From Parafilimonas terrae (GTDB lineage: Bacteria; Bacteroidota; Bacteroidia; Chitinophagales; Chitinophagaceae): 64,000 nucleotides of DNA. Made by a program: the position numbers and the translations under genes. Shown in pieces: positions 33,802-42,572 of this stretch; within the stretch, counting starts at the first letter, position 1; each line of letters begins with the position of its first letter. Where the stretch lies: the NCBI RefSeq assembly GCF_900115755.1, contig NZ_FOXQ01000001.1:496001-560000 (forward strand), written 5' to 3'. Under the pieces are notes generated by a model. That model saw only the letters and a program-made list of their open reading frames with translations. It was not told the origin of the DNA and did no database searches.

Positions 33802-34536
33802 ATGACACACACATATACTATAACAGGAATGACCTGCAATGGCTGTGCATCAAAAGTGCAAAAGCTTTTAGCAGCAGTTGATGGTGTTGAAAAAGTGGAT
33901 ATTCATCTTGACAAAAACGAAGCAGATATTACCATGCATCATCATGTACAAACAAGTGCATTGCAAAATGCATTAAAAGATTATCCCAAATATCAACTGG
34001 CGGAATTGAATGTGCATGATGGCATGCCAACAAAAGATGCAGATGTACCCAAACCCTGGTTTGCAACTTATAAACCAGTGCTATTGATTTTCATGTACAT
34101 CACCGGCATAACATTATTGATTGAGGCTAACAATGGCTTTAATATCATGCACTGGATGAATAATTTCATGGGCGCCTTTTTTATAGTCTTTTCATTCTTT
34201 AAAATGCTTGATTTGAAAGGCTTCGCCGAAAGTTATTTTTCTTATGATATTATTGCAAAAAAATGGATGGGCTATGGCTATCTATATGCTTTTATTGAGC
34301 TTGCATTAGGCATAGCCTTTATTGCCGGGTTTAATGCGGTGCTCACCAATACCGTTACATTAATTGTAATGGCCATAAGCATTATTGGTGTTTTGCAAAG
34401 CGTTTTTAATAAAAGAAAAATAAAATGTGCCTGTCTTGGCGCCGTATTTAATTTGCCCATGAGCACCATAACAATTATTGAAGATTTGTTAATGATATTA
34501 ATGAGTGCGGCTATGCTTTTATTTTTGCTGGCGTAA
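33802..34536 (+). CDS. HMA-domain membrane protein (heavy-metal handling)
   Basis: This 244-residue protein has residues 1-68 forming a copper-chaperone-like HMA domain with GMTCNGC (Cys12, Cys15). Residues about 92-244 contain four hydrophobic helices similar to MauE/DoxX-type membrane proteins, with a conserved KCACLGAVFNLPMS cytoplasmic or membrane cysteine pair. Membrane passage or reduction of a bound metal is inferred. It is part of the copper-type group at 33166-36864. Confidence 0.8.
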   Translation: MTHTYTITGMTCNGCASKVQKLLAAVDGVEKVDIHLDKNEADITMHHHVQTSALQNALKDYPKYQLAELNVHDGMPTKDADVPKPWFATYKPVLLIFMYITGITLLIEANNGFNIMHWMNNFMGAFFIVFSFFKMLDLKGFAESYFSYDIIAKKWMGYGYLYAFIELALGIAFIAGFNAVLTNTVTLIVMAISIIGVLQSVFNKRKIKCACLGAVFNLPMSTITIIEDLLMILMSAAMLLFLLA

Positions 34537-34557
34537 ATATTGATATAAAAATTCCAG

Positions 34558-34944
34558 GTGAAGAGAATCCTATCCATATTGCTTTTTGTTGTTTATGCAA
34601 CTGCATCCAGCGGCGCTACTATAAGTTTTCATTACTGTATGGGAAAATTTATAGGATGGGATATCGACAAAAGTGATTCGGGAAATTGTGATAACTGCGG
34701 CATGCATAAACAGGAGCAACAAGGGTGCTGTAACGATGCGCATGCTTCTTTCAATATCAGCAAAGAACAAGTTAGCTCAGTTATCAATTTTACGCCGCTC
34801 AATCATACTGAATATACAAAGAATTATCCGCTTGTCTTTATTGATTATCCGTTATTCAATAGCAGCATAGTTTTTCACCGTATTGAAATTCCGCCTCCAC
34901 GCGCCAACCCGCCATTTTTATTGAATTGTGTTTTCAGGATCTGA
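34558..34944 (+). CDS. HYC_CC_PP-family protein
   Basis: This 128-residue exported protein has a signal-like N-terminus and shows all three signatures of the family: FHYC (residues 24-27), the QGCCND cysteine pair and the proline-rich IPPPRANPPF near the end. GNCDNCGMH is an extra potential metal site. The function is not established, but the family repeatedly occurs beside copper genes in Bacteroidota. The start codon is GTG. It is 21 bases after the HMA gene, probably the same operon. Confidence 0.85.
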   Translation: MKRILSILLFVVYATASSGATISFHYCMGKFIGWDIDKSDSGNCDNCGMHKQEQQGCCNDAHASFNISKEQVSSVINFTPLNHTEYTKNYPLVFIDYPLFNSSIVFHRIEIPPPRANPPFLLNCVFRI

Positions 34945-35051
34945 TAATAGTATTGTTCAGTTACATGGCTGCTTCTTTGCAGCATTTGAAATGTTGTTAC
35001 CCAACACTCACAATTGATCACTTACATTATCCTTAATTTTAAAATCATTTC

Positions 35052-36428
35052 ATGAAAACGCTTTTAACAGCTATAATAACTTTTCTTATTTCAATAAATT
35101 ATTTATCTGCACAGGATGATAGTTCAATGCATGCACATCATAATATGCATAACATGAACGAAAACGATACCATGCCTTCCGCTGAAAAAAATATGGAGAA
35201 GAAAGATTACGCGCCAATGGGCAATATGTCTTATTCTTTTTCTCTCAACCTGCCTATGACACGCAATGGTTCCGGCACCGGCTGGAGCCCGGATGCAGCG
35301 CCAATGTATGGCCACATGTATCATTCAAAAAACTGGATGTATATGCTGCATTACAATCTTTTTCTCCGTTACAATAAGCAGGATTTAAATGATAAAGGTT
35401 CACGCGGCGATGATGGTTTTGATGTACCCAACTGGATTATGTTTATGGGCCAGCGACAGGTGGGTGAAAGAGGCTTGTTTCGTTTTGGTACCATGCTTTC
35501 GCTTGATGCGTTGGTAACCGGCCAAAAGGGTTATCCTTTATTATTTCAAAGCGGGGAATCTGCGCATGGCGTGCCGCTTGTTGACCGCCAGCATCCGCAT
35601 GATCTTTTTTCCGAGCTGTCTGTTGCCTATTCTTATGCACTTTCCAACAAGGCCGATGTGTTTGCCTATATTGGTTATCCGGGCGAACCTGCGTTAGGCC
35701 CGGTTGCTTTTATGCACCGCGCTTCTGCTATGGATAATCCTGATGCGCCTATTTCCCATCACTGGATTGATGCAACGCATATAACTTTTGGAGTGGCGAC
35801 CATCGGTGTAAGGCTGGGGCAATTCAAACTGGAAGGGTCTTCTTTCACGGGCCGTGAACCAGATGAAAACCGTTATGATCTGGATAAGCCAAGATTTGAT
35901 TCGTGGAGCGGAAGGCTTTCTTTCAATCCTTCAAAAAACTGGGCATTCCAGGTGTCGCAGGCTTATGTAAAAAGCCCTGAAGCTTTGCATCCAGATGAAA
36001 ATGTGCACAGAACAACAGCTTCCGCAGAATATGCTGCGCAGTTTAATAAAAGAAATTCATTTGCGGCTACTGCTGTTTGGGGTATGAACAAACAAAAAGA
36101 TGAAGATGGAGAACATGCAGCATTGGCTGAAGCTTCTTATCGTTTAAATAAACTGGCTTTGTATGGTAAATACGAATTTGTACAAAAATCAACACACGAG
36201 CTTAATCTTGATGATGCTATTTATGGACATGAACTGTTTAATGTAAATGCTTTTACAATTGGCGCGAATTATGATTTGTTTAAACTGAATAAAACAAAGG
36301 TTGCGCTGGGCACACATTTTACTTTTTATAATGAAGATAAAAAGCTATACAGTTTATATGGTAAAAACCCCGCTGCGGTTGAGGTGTACCTGCGCATTTA
36401 TCCTGCGATGATGAGGATGAAGATGTAG
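35052..36428 (+). CDS. His/Met-rich exported protein, probable outer-membrane beta-barrel
   Basis: This 458-residue protein has a signal peptide (1-20, ending LSAQ). An N-terminal segment is rich in His and Met (MHAHHNMHNMNEND), as expected for copper or silver ligands. The remainder has alternating beta-strand character with YMLHYNLFLRYNK, LVDRQHPHDLF and a C-terminal EVYLRIYPAMM strand. It lies in the copper-type group. A periplasmic-facing metal-binding porin-like protein is inferred; the exact family is not recognised. Confidence 0.65.
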   Translation: MKTLLTAIITFLISINYLSAQDDSSMHAHHNMHNMNENDTMPSAEKNMEKKDYAPMGNMSYSFSLNLPMTRNGSGTGWSPDAAPMYGHMYHSKNWMYMLHYNLFLRYNKQDLNDKGSRGDDGFDVPNWIMFMGQRQVGERGLFRFGTMLSLDALVTGQKGYPLLFQSGESAHGVPLVDRQHPHDLFSELSVAYSYALSNKADVFAYIGYPGEPALGPVAFMHRASAMDNPDAPISHHWIDATHITFGVATIGVRLGQFKLEGSSFTGREPDENRYDLDKPRFDSWSGRLSFNPSKNWAFQVSQAYVKSPEALHPDENVHRTTASAEYAAQFNKRNSFAATAVWGMNKQKDEDGEHAALAEASYRLNKLALYGKYEFVQKSTHELNLDDAIYGHELFNVNAFTIGANYDLFKLNKTKVALGTHFTFYNEDKKLYSLYGKNPAAVEVYLRIYPAMMRMKM

Positions 36429-36534
36429 TGTTATTGTGGATTATTTTTGTAAGTGAGCTGAATACTAAAATTATTCACTATTCACCACCGGCAACTCACG
36501 AATTAATATCAATGTAATCATTAAAATCTTCTAT

Positions 36535-36864
36535 ATGAAAAATTACCACGATTACAAAGAATGCATTGATGCCTGTTTGCAATGTGCCGCATTGTGCAAC
36601 CATTGCGCAAGCGGAGATACACAGGAAAAAGATGTAAACATGATGGCGAAGTGCATTCAGCTTTGCATGGAATGTGCGGCTATATGTTATGCAGCAGCGC
36701 AATTGATGAGCTTGGGCAGCAGCCAGGCAAAAGAAGTTTGCTTTATCTGTGCACAGCTATGCGATGATTGTTATGCAGAATGCAGCAAACATAATCATGA
36801 GCATTGTAAAGAATGTGCTGCGGCCTGTAAGAAATGCGCTGAAGCATGCAGGAAAATGGCATAA
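36535..36864 (+). CDS. Csp-type four-helix-bundle copper storage protein (DUF326)
   Basis: This 109-residue protein contains 19 cysteines arranged as repeated CxxC and CxxxC pairs along four helices (ECIDACLQCAALCNHC; CIQLCMECAAIC; CFICAQLCDDCYAEC; CKECAAACKKCAEAC). This is the pattern of copper storage proteins, which bind many Cu(I) ions inside the bundle. No signal peptide is visible, so it should be cytosolic (Csp3-like). It closes the metal-handling group. Confidence 0.9.
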   Translation: MKNYHDYKECIDACLQCAALCNHCASGDTQEKDVNMMAKCIQLCMECAAICYAAAQLMSLGSSQAKEVCFICAQLCDDCYAECSKHNHEHCKECAAACKKCAEACRKMA

Positions 36865-36949
36865 GCATTTACGGGTAATGAAATTCAATTGGGTAAATTG
36901 AAGATTAATGCAAACAGATAGCGACTTTTGTTTGCCCAATTAAATTTCT

Positions 36950-38224
36950 ATGAAGTTTGAAAACACACTTGCCTGCGCCTTGCAACTTGACAAGGAGGAT
37001 AAACTAAATCATCTCAGGAATAGTTTTTTGTTTCCACAGCATAACGGAAAAGATTGCATTTATTTCACCGGAAACTCGCTTGGCCTTCAGCCAAAAAACA
37101 CTTCAGGCGAAATAAAACAGGTACTTGATAGCTGGGCTGTCCTTGGCGTTGAAGGGCATTTTAAAGGTGAAAACCCCTGGATGCATTTTCATGATAAACT
37201 CACAAAACCACTTGCAAAAATTGTGGGCTGCCTGGCAGAAGAAATAGTAATAATGAATGCGCTTACGGTGAACCTGCATTTAATGATGGCCGGTTTTTAC
37301 AGGCCAACAAAACAACGTTATAAAATTATCTGCGAAGCAAAAGCTTTTCCTTCCGATCAGTATGCATTTGCATCGCAGGCTTTATTGCATAATCTTAAAC
37401 CGGAAGATGTTATTGTTGAAGTTAAACCGCGTGAAGGCAAACATGTATTGCATACAGAAGATATTATTTCAGTGATTGAACAACACGCAGGAGAAACGGC
37501 GCTTGTATTATTTAGCGGCATAAATTATTACAGCGGGCAATATTTCAATATAAAGACTATAACAGAAGCTGCGCATAAAGCGGGCGCTTATGCAGGTTTT
37601 GACCTGGCGCATGCAGCCGGTAATGTTGAATTAAACCTGCATGATTGGAATGTTGATTTTGCCTGCTGGTGCACGTATAAATATTTAAACTCCGGGCCCG
37701 GCGCTGTTTCAGGCACTTTTATTCATGAAAGATTTGCAAGGGATAAAAACTTTCCGAGACTGGCAGGCTGGTGGGGCAACAATAAATTAACGCGCTTTAA
37801 AATGGAACAAAACTTTGATGCTATCCCAACAGCCGAAGGCTGGCAATTAAGCACGCCGCCTGCCTTATTATTGGCTGCGCATAAAGCAGCGCTTGATATT
37901 TTTGAAGAAGCCGGGATAGAAAATCTCCATCAAAAAAGAAAAACATTAACGGCTTACCTGCATTTTATTTTGAACGGCATCAATCAAAAATATAATTACC
38001 GCGTAATTGAGATAATAACGCTTGCAAATGAAGATGAAAGAGGCTGCCAGGTTTCTATGTTTATGCACAAAAATGGCAAAGCCATATTTGATGCTTTAAC
38101 TAATGAAGGTGTGATAGCCGATTGGCGTGAACCTAATGTAATTCGTGTGGCGCCGGTGCCATTATATAATAAGTATGAAGATGTATGGCGTTTCGGAAAT
38201 ATTATTGAAAACATTTTACAATAA
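36950..38224 (+). CDS. kynU: Kynureninase
   Basis: This 424-residue PLP enzyme cleaves kynurenine or 3-hydroxykynurenine to anthranilate derivatives and alanine in tryptophan breakdown or NAD synthesis. FTGNSLGLQPK near the N-terminus, FDLAHAAGNVELNLHDWNVD and the PLP-lysine region CWCTYKYLNSGPGA are diagnostic. No other kyn gene is adjacent. Confidence 0.94.
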   Translation: MKFENTLACALQLDKEDKLNHLRNSFLFPQHNGKDCIYFTGNSLGLQPKNTSGEIKQVLDSWAVLGVEGHFKGENPWMHFHDKLTKPLAKIVGCLAEEIVIMNALTVNLHLMMAGFYRPTKQRYKIICEAKAFPSDQYAFASQALLHNLKPEDVIVEVKPREGKHVLHTEDIISVIEQHAGETALVLFSGINYYSGQYFNIKTITEAAHKAGAYAGFDLAHAAGNVELNLHDWNVDFACWCTYKYLNSGPGAVSGTFIHERFARDKNFPRLAGWWGNNKLTRFKMEQNFDAIPTAEGWQLSTPPALLLAAHKAALDIFEEAGIENLHQKRKTLTAYLHFILNGINQKYNYRVIEIITLANEDERGCQVSMFMHKNGKAIFDALTNEGVIADWREPNVIRVAPVPLYNKYEDVWRFGNIIENILQ

Positions 38225-38245
38225 TGCAATAGCAGTTTCTTTCTG

Positions 38246-38938
38246 TTAAGAGAAATAACCGCTGATTAGCCCGGTGATTTTTTCTTTATAATTAATGCCA
38301 ATGGGTATAGAAGCTTTTGCCATTTCAATATTGTTGCCGTAAATAGATTTTATGTGATTTAATGAAACGATATAAGATTTATGAACGCGTATAAATTGTT
38401 TCGATTGTAATATTTTTTCCATCTCTCCCATAGTTTGCAGCGTTACAATATTTGAATTAACAGTAACTATTTTAAGATAATCTTTCATGCCCTGCACATA
38501 CATAATATCGGCAAAATTTATTTTAATAAACCTGCCGCTGCTTTTTACATAAATATGATCGCTTTTCGTTTTAGTTTCAGCGGGTAAATTAATTTCAAGG
38601 TATTTATGTATAGCCTTTGTAAAACGTTCGAATGATATAGATTTCAGCAAATAATCAACCACGTTAAACTCATAGCTTTCCAGGGCATAATCGGCGTAAG
38701 CTGTGGTGAGAATTATGTAAGGCATAGTTTGTAAAGTGCGCAGGAAATTTAAGCCTGTCATTCCCGGAAGCTGAACGTCTAAAAACATCAGGTCAACCTG
38801 CTGCTTTAGCAAAACGTCTTTTGCTTCAAGAGCATTATTGCAAATTGCTATCAGTTGTAATTGAGGCGTACGTTCAATATAAGCTTCAATTACTTGCTGC
38901 GCCAGCCTTTCGTCTTCAACAATTATACATTTTATCAA
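38246..38938 (-). CDS. LytTR-type response regulator
   Basis: This 230-residue protein has a receiver domain (residues 1-115; VEDERLA, phosphoacceptor Asp in MFLDVQLPG, conserved Lys in DYLLKSIS). A LytTR DNA-binding domain follows (YVKSSGRFIKINFADIMYVQGMKDYLKI...FIRVHKSYIVSLNHI). The start codon is TTG, one base after the stop of the kinase gene, so the two are coupled. The target is unknown. Confidence 0.9.
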   Translation of the reverse strand: MIKCIIVEDERLAQQVIEAYIERTPQLQLIAICNNALEAKDVLLKQQVDLMFLDVQLPGMTGLNFLRTLQTMPYIILTTAYADYALESYEFNVVDYLLKSISFERFTKAIHKYLEINLPAETKTKSDHIYVKSSGRFIKINFADIMYVQGMKDYLKIVTVNSNIVTLQTMGEMEKILQSKQFIRVHKSYIVSLNHIKSIYGNNIEMAKASIPIGINYKEKITGLISGYFS

Positions 38939-38939
38939 A

Positions 38940-40082
38940 TCAGGCCCTTTTAAGAATGAGTGAAACAGTAAATGTGTTGTTGCTTAAAATTACATCAAGC
39001 GTATGGGAGTCGGGATAAAGGTTTTCAAGCCTTCGCCTGGCATTTTGCATGCGCAATTCGGTTGAGCGGCTTTCTTCTTTTTCAGTTTGAATAATATGCA
39101 ACGCATGAGAAGTTGGATATAATAACTCGAGCATATTTTTACTTGTTCTTATGCCTGTGCCCTGTATTCTCCTGGCTTGTGTTTCAAGATCAATGCTGGT
39201 ATTATTAATGACTGTAAGTGTAATTTGTTCAGGCGTTATTTTCAGCGTTATATAAATGAATGCGTTGGCATAAGCACTGTCGAAAGCATGTTTAAACCCG
39301 TTTTCAACAAACGAAATAAAGAGCAAGGGTTCTATCATTATGCCTTCGGAATCGCCTTCAATATCAAACCGTATATCGGCGTTATATCTTACTTTTTCAA
39401 GTTCAATATAATTGCGGATGAATTCTATTTCTTTGGTTAAAGGCACTTTTTCTTCGTTGCATTCATAAATAAGATAACGCATCAGGTCGGCGAGTTTCAA
39501 TACAATACCTGGTGTTTCGTCAGATTTTTGCATGCTTAATGAATAAATGCTGTTTAAAGTATTAAAAAGAAAATGCGGGTTGAGCTGTGCACGTAAATAT
39601 TTTAATCGAAAATTATCGTTGTCTTTTTGAAGCGCTATTAACAGTTTTCTTTCATCAAAAGCCTTGTTAATAAAATAAATTGCTATCGCAATTAAAGTAT
39701 AAATAATACTCCATAAACATTCCCTGATAATAGTACTAAAACTATAAGTAAAATAAGCTTGTTCAGTTTGCGAACCAAAATCCCAAATAATAGAATAAAT
39801 ACCAAAAAGTATTAGCTGTATAGCAGCCAGGAACAAAATAGTTAAACTGAAATATTGTACATATTTTTTTTCATGTAGAAATCTGGGAACTATTATAGCT
39901 GAATAAAAAATATAAGCAGGCAACATCAAAAGATTAACTCCGAATACAAACCACCAGATTTTTGCATTATGCAAAAAAAAAGTGAGACAATTTATTAATG
40001 GGTTCATTAGGGCAAGCAATACCCAGCAAAATATTTCAATTTTGCCTGTGTGTTTTACCGGGCGGTCGTTGTCAAATTCCAT
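38940..40082 (-). CDS. LytS-type sensor histidine kinase
   Basis: This 380-residue kinase has about four hydrophobic helices (residues 15-150). The His_kinase box LRAQLNPHFLFNTLNSIYSL carries the phosphorylated His. A diverged HATPase region has FVENGFKHAF and GIRTSKNMLELLYP. No large sensor domain is present, so it probably senses through its membrane helices. It is first in a two-gene unit with the LytTR regulator. Confidence 0.9.
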   Translation of the reverse strand: MEFDNDRPVKHTGKIEIFCWVLLALMNPLINCLTFFLHNAKIWWFVFGVNLLMLPAYIFYSAIIVPRFLHEKKYVQYFSLTILFLAAIQLILFGIYSIIWDFGSQTEQAYFTYSFSTIIRECLWSIIYTLIAIAIYFINKAFDERKLLIALQKDNDNFRLKYLRAQLNPHFLFNTLNSIYSLSMQKSDETPGIVLKLADLMRYLIYECNEEKVPLTKEIEFIRNYIELEKVRYNADIRFDIEGDSEGIMIEPLLFISFVENGFKHAFDSAYANAFIYITLKITPEQITLTVINNTSIDLETQARRIQGTGIRTSKNMLELLYPTSHALHIIQTEKEESRSTELRMQNARRRLENLYPDSHTLDVILSNNTFTVSLILKRA

Positions 40083-40207
40083 GTGTAATTTTTTAAAACT
40101 TAAAACTACCGGATAGAATGCACTGCATTAAATGATTTCGACCAACTGCAGTATAATTTCGATCAATTAAAGAAATCAAAAAATTGGCCCTTAACATTTA
40201 AATTACA

Positions 40208-40238
40208 TTTGGAAAATAGATTTATGTACTTATCTTTG
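40208..40238 (+). promoter_or_regulatory. Promoter of rpsU
   Basis: TTTG (40208-40211), a 19-base spacer and TATCTTTG (40231-40238) form an ideal Bacteroidota promoter. The AAAAAAGGAAAAG leader before the ATG is one of the few SD-like sites in the window. Confidence 0.8.
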
Positions 40239-40264
40239 CAGCCCTAAAAAAGGAAAAGTAATTT

Positions 40265-40462
40265 ATGTTAATTGTAGATTCAAAAGATTGCGAAAACATT
40301 GACAAAGCGCTTAAAAAGTATAAAAAGAAATACGAAAAGAGCAAGACCTTATTACAATTAAGGGAACGTCAGACTTTTACAAAGCCTTCTGTTAAGCGCC
40401 GCAACCAGATTTTAAAAGCTATTTACAAGCAAAAAATCTCCAGCGGAAAGATTGAGCTTTAA
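40265..40462 (+). CDS. rpsU: Small ribosomal subunit protein bS21
   Basis: This 65-residue basic protein matches bS21 in length and in its central KKYEKSKTLLQLRERQTFTKPSVKRR region. It sits near the 3' end of 16S rRNA and the mRNA platform. In Bacteroidota, bS21 lies close to the anti-SD, where SD use is suppressed. It is followed by a 12-bp hairpin running into xerC. Confidence 0.95.
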   Translation: MLIVDSKDCENIDKALKKYKKKYEKSKTLLQLRERQTFTKPSVKRRNQILKAIYKQKISSGKIEL

Positions 40463-40483
40463 TATTTTTCTATTATAGATAGA

Positions 40484-40518
40484 AAACAGCCATAAGATGT
40501 ATAATTTTATGGCTGTTT
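40484..40518 (+). terminator. Hairpin between rpsU and the tyrosine recombinase gene
   Basis: AAACAGCCATAA (40484-40495) pairs perfectly with TTATGGCTGTTT (40507-40518) around an 11-base loop. The stem ends exactly where the recombinase ATG (40519) begins. It may act as terminator or attenuator. Confidence 0.65.
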
Positions 40519-41412
40519 ATGTTTGCTCAATATCCACAAAAAGAAGCTTTCCTCAATTACCTGCGTTTTGAAAAACGCTATTCGCAACACACCATTATTT
40601 CTTACCAAAACGATCTTGAACAGTTTTTAAGTTTCATTATTGCTGAGTTTGACGGGCCGGGCGTAGCTGAAATTAATGCAGCTATAGTCAGATCGTGGCT
40701 GGCACATCTTAAGCAGGAGGAAGATTTAACAGCAAAATCCATCAACCGTAAAATTTCCACTTTAAAATCATTCTATAAATTTTTAATGCGGGAGGGCATT
40801 GTGGCAACCACGCCTATGAGCATTATCAATGCACCAAAAATTAGTAAACGCCTGCCCGTTTATGTGGAAGAAAAAGATATTCAAACATTATTTGATTATG
40901 TAGAGTTCTCAGACGACTGGAAAGGAAGGACTGAAAAACTGGTATTGCAGCTTTTTTATAATACAGGTATGCGTGTAAGTGAACTGGTCAATTTAAAAAC
41001 ATCGCAGGTAGATTATGCCTATAATCATATAAAGGTTTTAGGCAAAGGCAATAAAGAAAGAATTATACCGGTAAATAAAGAATTAATAACAAATCTTCAG
41101 GATTATATAAAACATAAGCCGGGAGGCGACAGCATCAGCCAAGTTTTTGTAAATGAAAAAGGCAAGCCATTGTATGCAAGGCAGGTATATAATATGGTAA
41201 AGAAAAACTTGTCACTGGTTACCACTGTAAATAAGAAAAGCCCTCATATTTTGCGCCATAGCTTTGCCACCCATTTAACCAGTAACGGAGCCGATTTGAA
41301 TGCGGTAAAAGAATTACTCGGTCACAGCAGCCTTGCGGCTACGCAGGTTTACACGCACAATAACATTGAACGCTTAAAAGAGGTATTTAAAAAAGCGCAT
41401 CCCAAGGCTTAA
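40519..41412 (+). CDS. XerC/XerD-type tyrosine recombinase
   Basis: This 297-residue site-specific recombinase resolves chromosome dimers. An N-terminal core-binding SAM-like domain is seen (LRFEKRYSQHTIISYQNDLEQFL). The catalytic residues are visible: Arg in NTGMRVSEL, Lys in LGKGNKERIIPV, HILRHSFATHL, the LGHSSLAATQVY histidine and the nucleophilic Tyr in QVYTH. Housekeeping context and length favour XerC/D over a mobile integrase; which of the two cannot be decided. Confidence 0.9.
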   Translation: MFAQYPQKEAFLNYLRFEKRYSQHTIISYQNDLEQFLSFIIAEFDGPGVAEINAAIVRSWLAHLKQEEDLTAKSINRKISTLKSFYKFLMREGIVATTPMSIINAPKISKRLPVYVEEKDIQTLFDYVEFSDDWKGRTEKLVLQLFYNTGMRVSELVNLKTSQVDYAYNHIKVLGKGNKERIIPVNKELITNLQDYIKHKPGGDSISQVFVNEKGKPLYARQVYNMVKKNLSLVTTVNKKSPHILRHSFATHLTSNGADLNAVKELLGHSSLAATQVYTHNNIERLKEVFKKAHPKA

Positions 41413-41573
41413 AATGATTTCAAAAATTGCCTTAAAATTCCTTTAAAAAGTGACAAAAAAATGAGGTATTAAAATTTAAAAACTCTATCTTCATCAACGG
41501 AAATTCAATAACCCGAAAGGGCATTTCCAAGTGAGTTCTTTTTTTTATTGTTCACTTTAAAAGCAGTTTTTTT

Positions 41574-41873
41574 ATGAATGTAAACATTGAAACGGTACAC
41601 TTTACCGCCGACGCTAAACTGATAGACCATGTAAACAAAAAACTTAGTAAGCTAACCACATTCCACGACCGAATAATACGTACCGATGTTTTTCTTAAAT
41701 TAGACAATGTGGCGCATAATATTAAAGATAAAATTGCCGAAATAAGAATATACGTGCCCAGGCACAGCTTTTTTGTAAAAGCAACTTCAAAGTCGTTTCA
41801 GGAATCTTTCGACAGTGCATTAGATTCCGTAGTTAACCAATTAAAAAAACAAAAAGAAAAACAAGCTGCTTAA
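41574..41873 (+). CDS. hpf: Short ribosome hibernation-promoting factor
   Basis: This 99-residue protein matches the short HPF/RaiA family: NIETVHFTADAKLIDHVNKKLSKL, then the strand IAEIRIYVPRHSFFVKATSKSFQESFDSALDSV. It binds the 30S decoding region to inactivate ribosomes in stationary phase. It lies 161 bases after the recombinase gene and is followed by a strong terminator. Confidence 0.9.
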   Translation: MNVNIETVHFTADAKLIDHVNKKLSKLTTFHDRIIRTDVFLKLDNVAHNIKDKIAEIRIYVPRHSFFVKATSKSFQESFDSALDSVVNQLKKQKEKQAA

Positions 41874-41894
41874 TTTTTAAAGCGCTTTAAAATT

Positions 41895-41924
41895 AAAACC
41901 TCCGCCATCAGCGGGGGTTTTTTA
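41895..41924 (+). terminator. Terminator of hpf
   Basis: AAACCTCCGC and GCGGGGGTTT form a stem with one U-G pair around CATCA, followed by a T-tract (TTTTTT). Confidence 0.85.
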
Positions 41925-41966
41925 ATTTATTCTTATAAAACCACCTCAAAAATTCTGAGTAAAATT

Positions 41967-41995
41967 TTGCCAAATGAAGTTTTCACTTACCTTTG
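41967..41995 (+). promoter_or_regulatory. Promoter of the tRNA-tuf-secE-nusG cluster
   Basis: TTG (41967-41969), an 18-base spacer and TACCTTTG (41988-41995) match the consensus. It lies 99 bases before the first tRNA. Confidence 0.7.
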
Positions 41996-42094
41996 CCATC
42001 CCGAAAAAATGGGTAGCTCTTTTATTGTCGTCACTTCAGGAATCAAAATGAATATTTTTTAATTTATCAGGTGGCGTATTAAATTATTACAAAA

Positions 42095-42167
42095 GCCACT
42101 TTAGCTCAGCTGGTAGAGCAACTGATTTGTAATCAGTAGGTCGTTGGTTCGATTCCGACAAGTGGCT
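42095..42167 (+). tRNA. tRNA-Thr (TGT anticodon)
   Basis: A complete 73-base cloverleaf: acceptor GCCACTT / AAGTGGC, D stem GCTC / GAGC, anticodon TGT in ATTTGTAAT, T arm GTTGG-TTCGATT-CCGAC, discriminator T. CCA is not encoded. It is followed directly by two partial copies of its own 3' half. Confidence 0.95.
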
Positions 42168-42258
42168 CTTGAGTTATGACTTATCTGATTTTTAATCAAT
42201 AGGTCGTTGGTTCCCTGCCCGAATGACTTCGGTCAGGCGGGGATTCCGACAAGTGGCT
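42168..42258 (+). pseudogene. tRNA-Thr 3'-half copy 1 with hairpin insertion in the T loop
   Basis: This 91-base unit holds a degenerate anticodon arm (anticodon position reads TTT, stem G changed to A) and the T arm and acceptor 3' strand ending AAGTGGCT. A 28-base insertion (42214-42241) splits the T loop between GGTTC and GATTCC. The insertion folds as CCTGCC / GGCGGG, then a TGAC / GTCA stem capped by TTCG. There is no D arm or 5' acceptor. Confidence 0.8.
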
Positions 42259-42350
42259 CTTGAGTTATGACTTATCTGATTTTTTAATCAATAGGTCGTT
42301 GGTTCCCTGCCCGAATGACTTCGGTCAGGCGGGGATTCCGACAAGTGGCT
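42259..42350 (+). pseudogene. tRNA-Thr 3'-half copy 2 with hairpin insertion in the T loop
   Basis: This is a 92-base tandem duplicate of the preceding unit, identical except for one extra T in the anticodon-arm T run. It carries the same 28-base hairpin insertion (42306-42333) in the T loop. Confidence 0.8.
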
Positions 42351-42365
42351 CTGGTATTTATAATT

Positions 42366-42448
<83 letters not shown>

Positions 42449-42572
42449 CGGTTAATTTTACAATAGGGTAATTATTAATTTGCCTTATTGTATGAAGTTC
42501 TTTGAAATTTGAATGTTTGAACTACAGTAATCATCTTTAAATTACTATATTTTCAAATTTTCAAATTAAAAT

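Noticed and set aside
40519-41412. Possible mobile-element integrase
   Set aside because: The recombinase sits among housekeeping genes with XerC/D length and motifs; no attachment repeats or phage genes are near.
42095-42350. CRISPR array
   Set aside because: The repeats after tRNA-Thr are direct tandem copies of tRNA sequence without unique spacers and with no cas genes.
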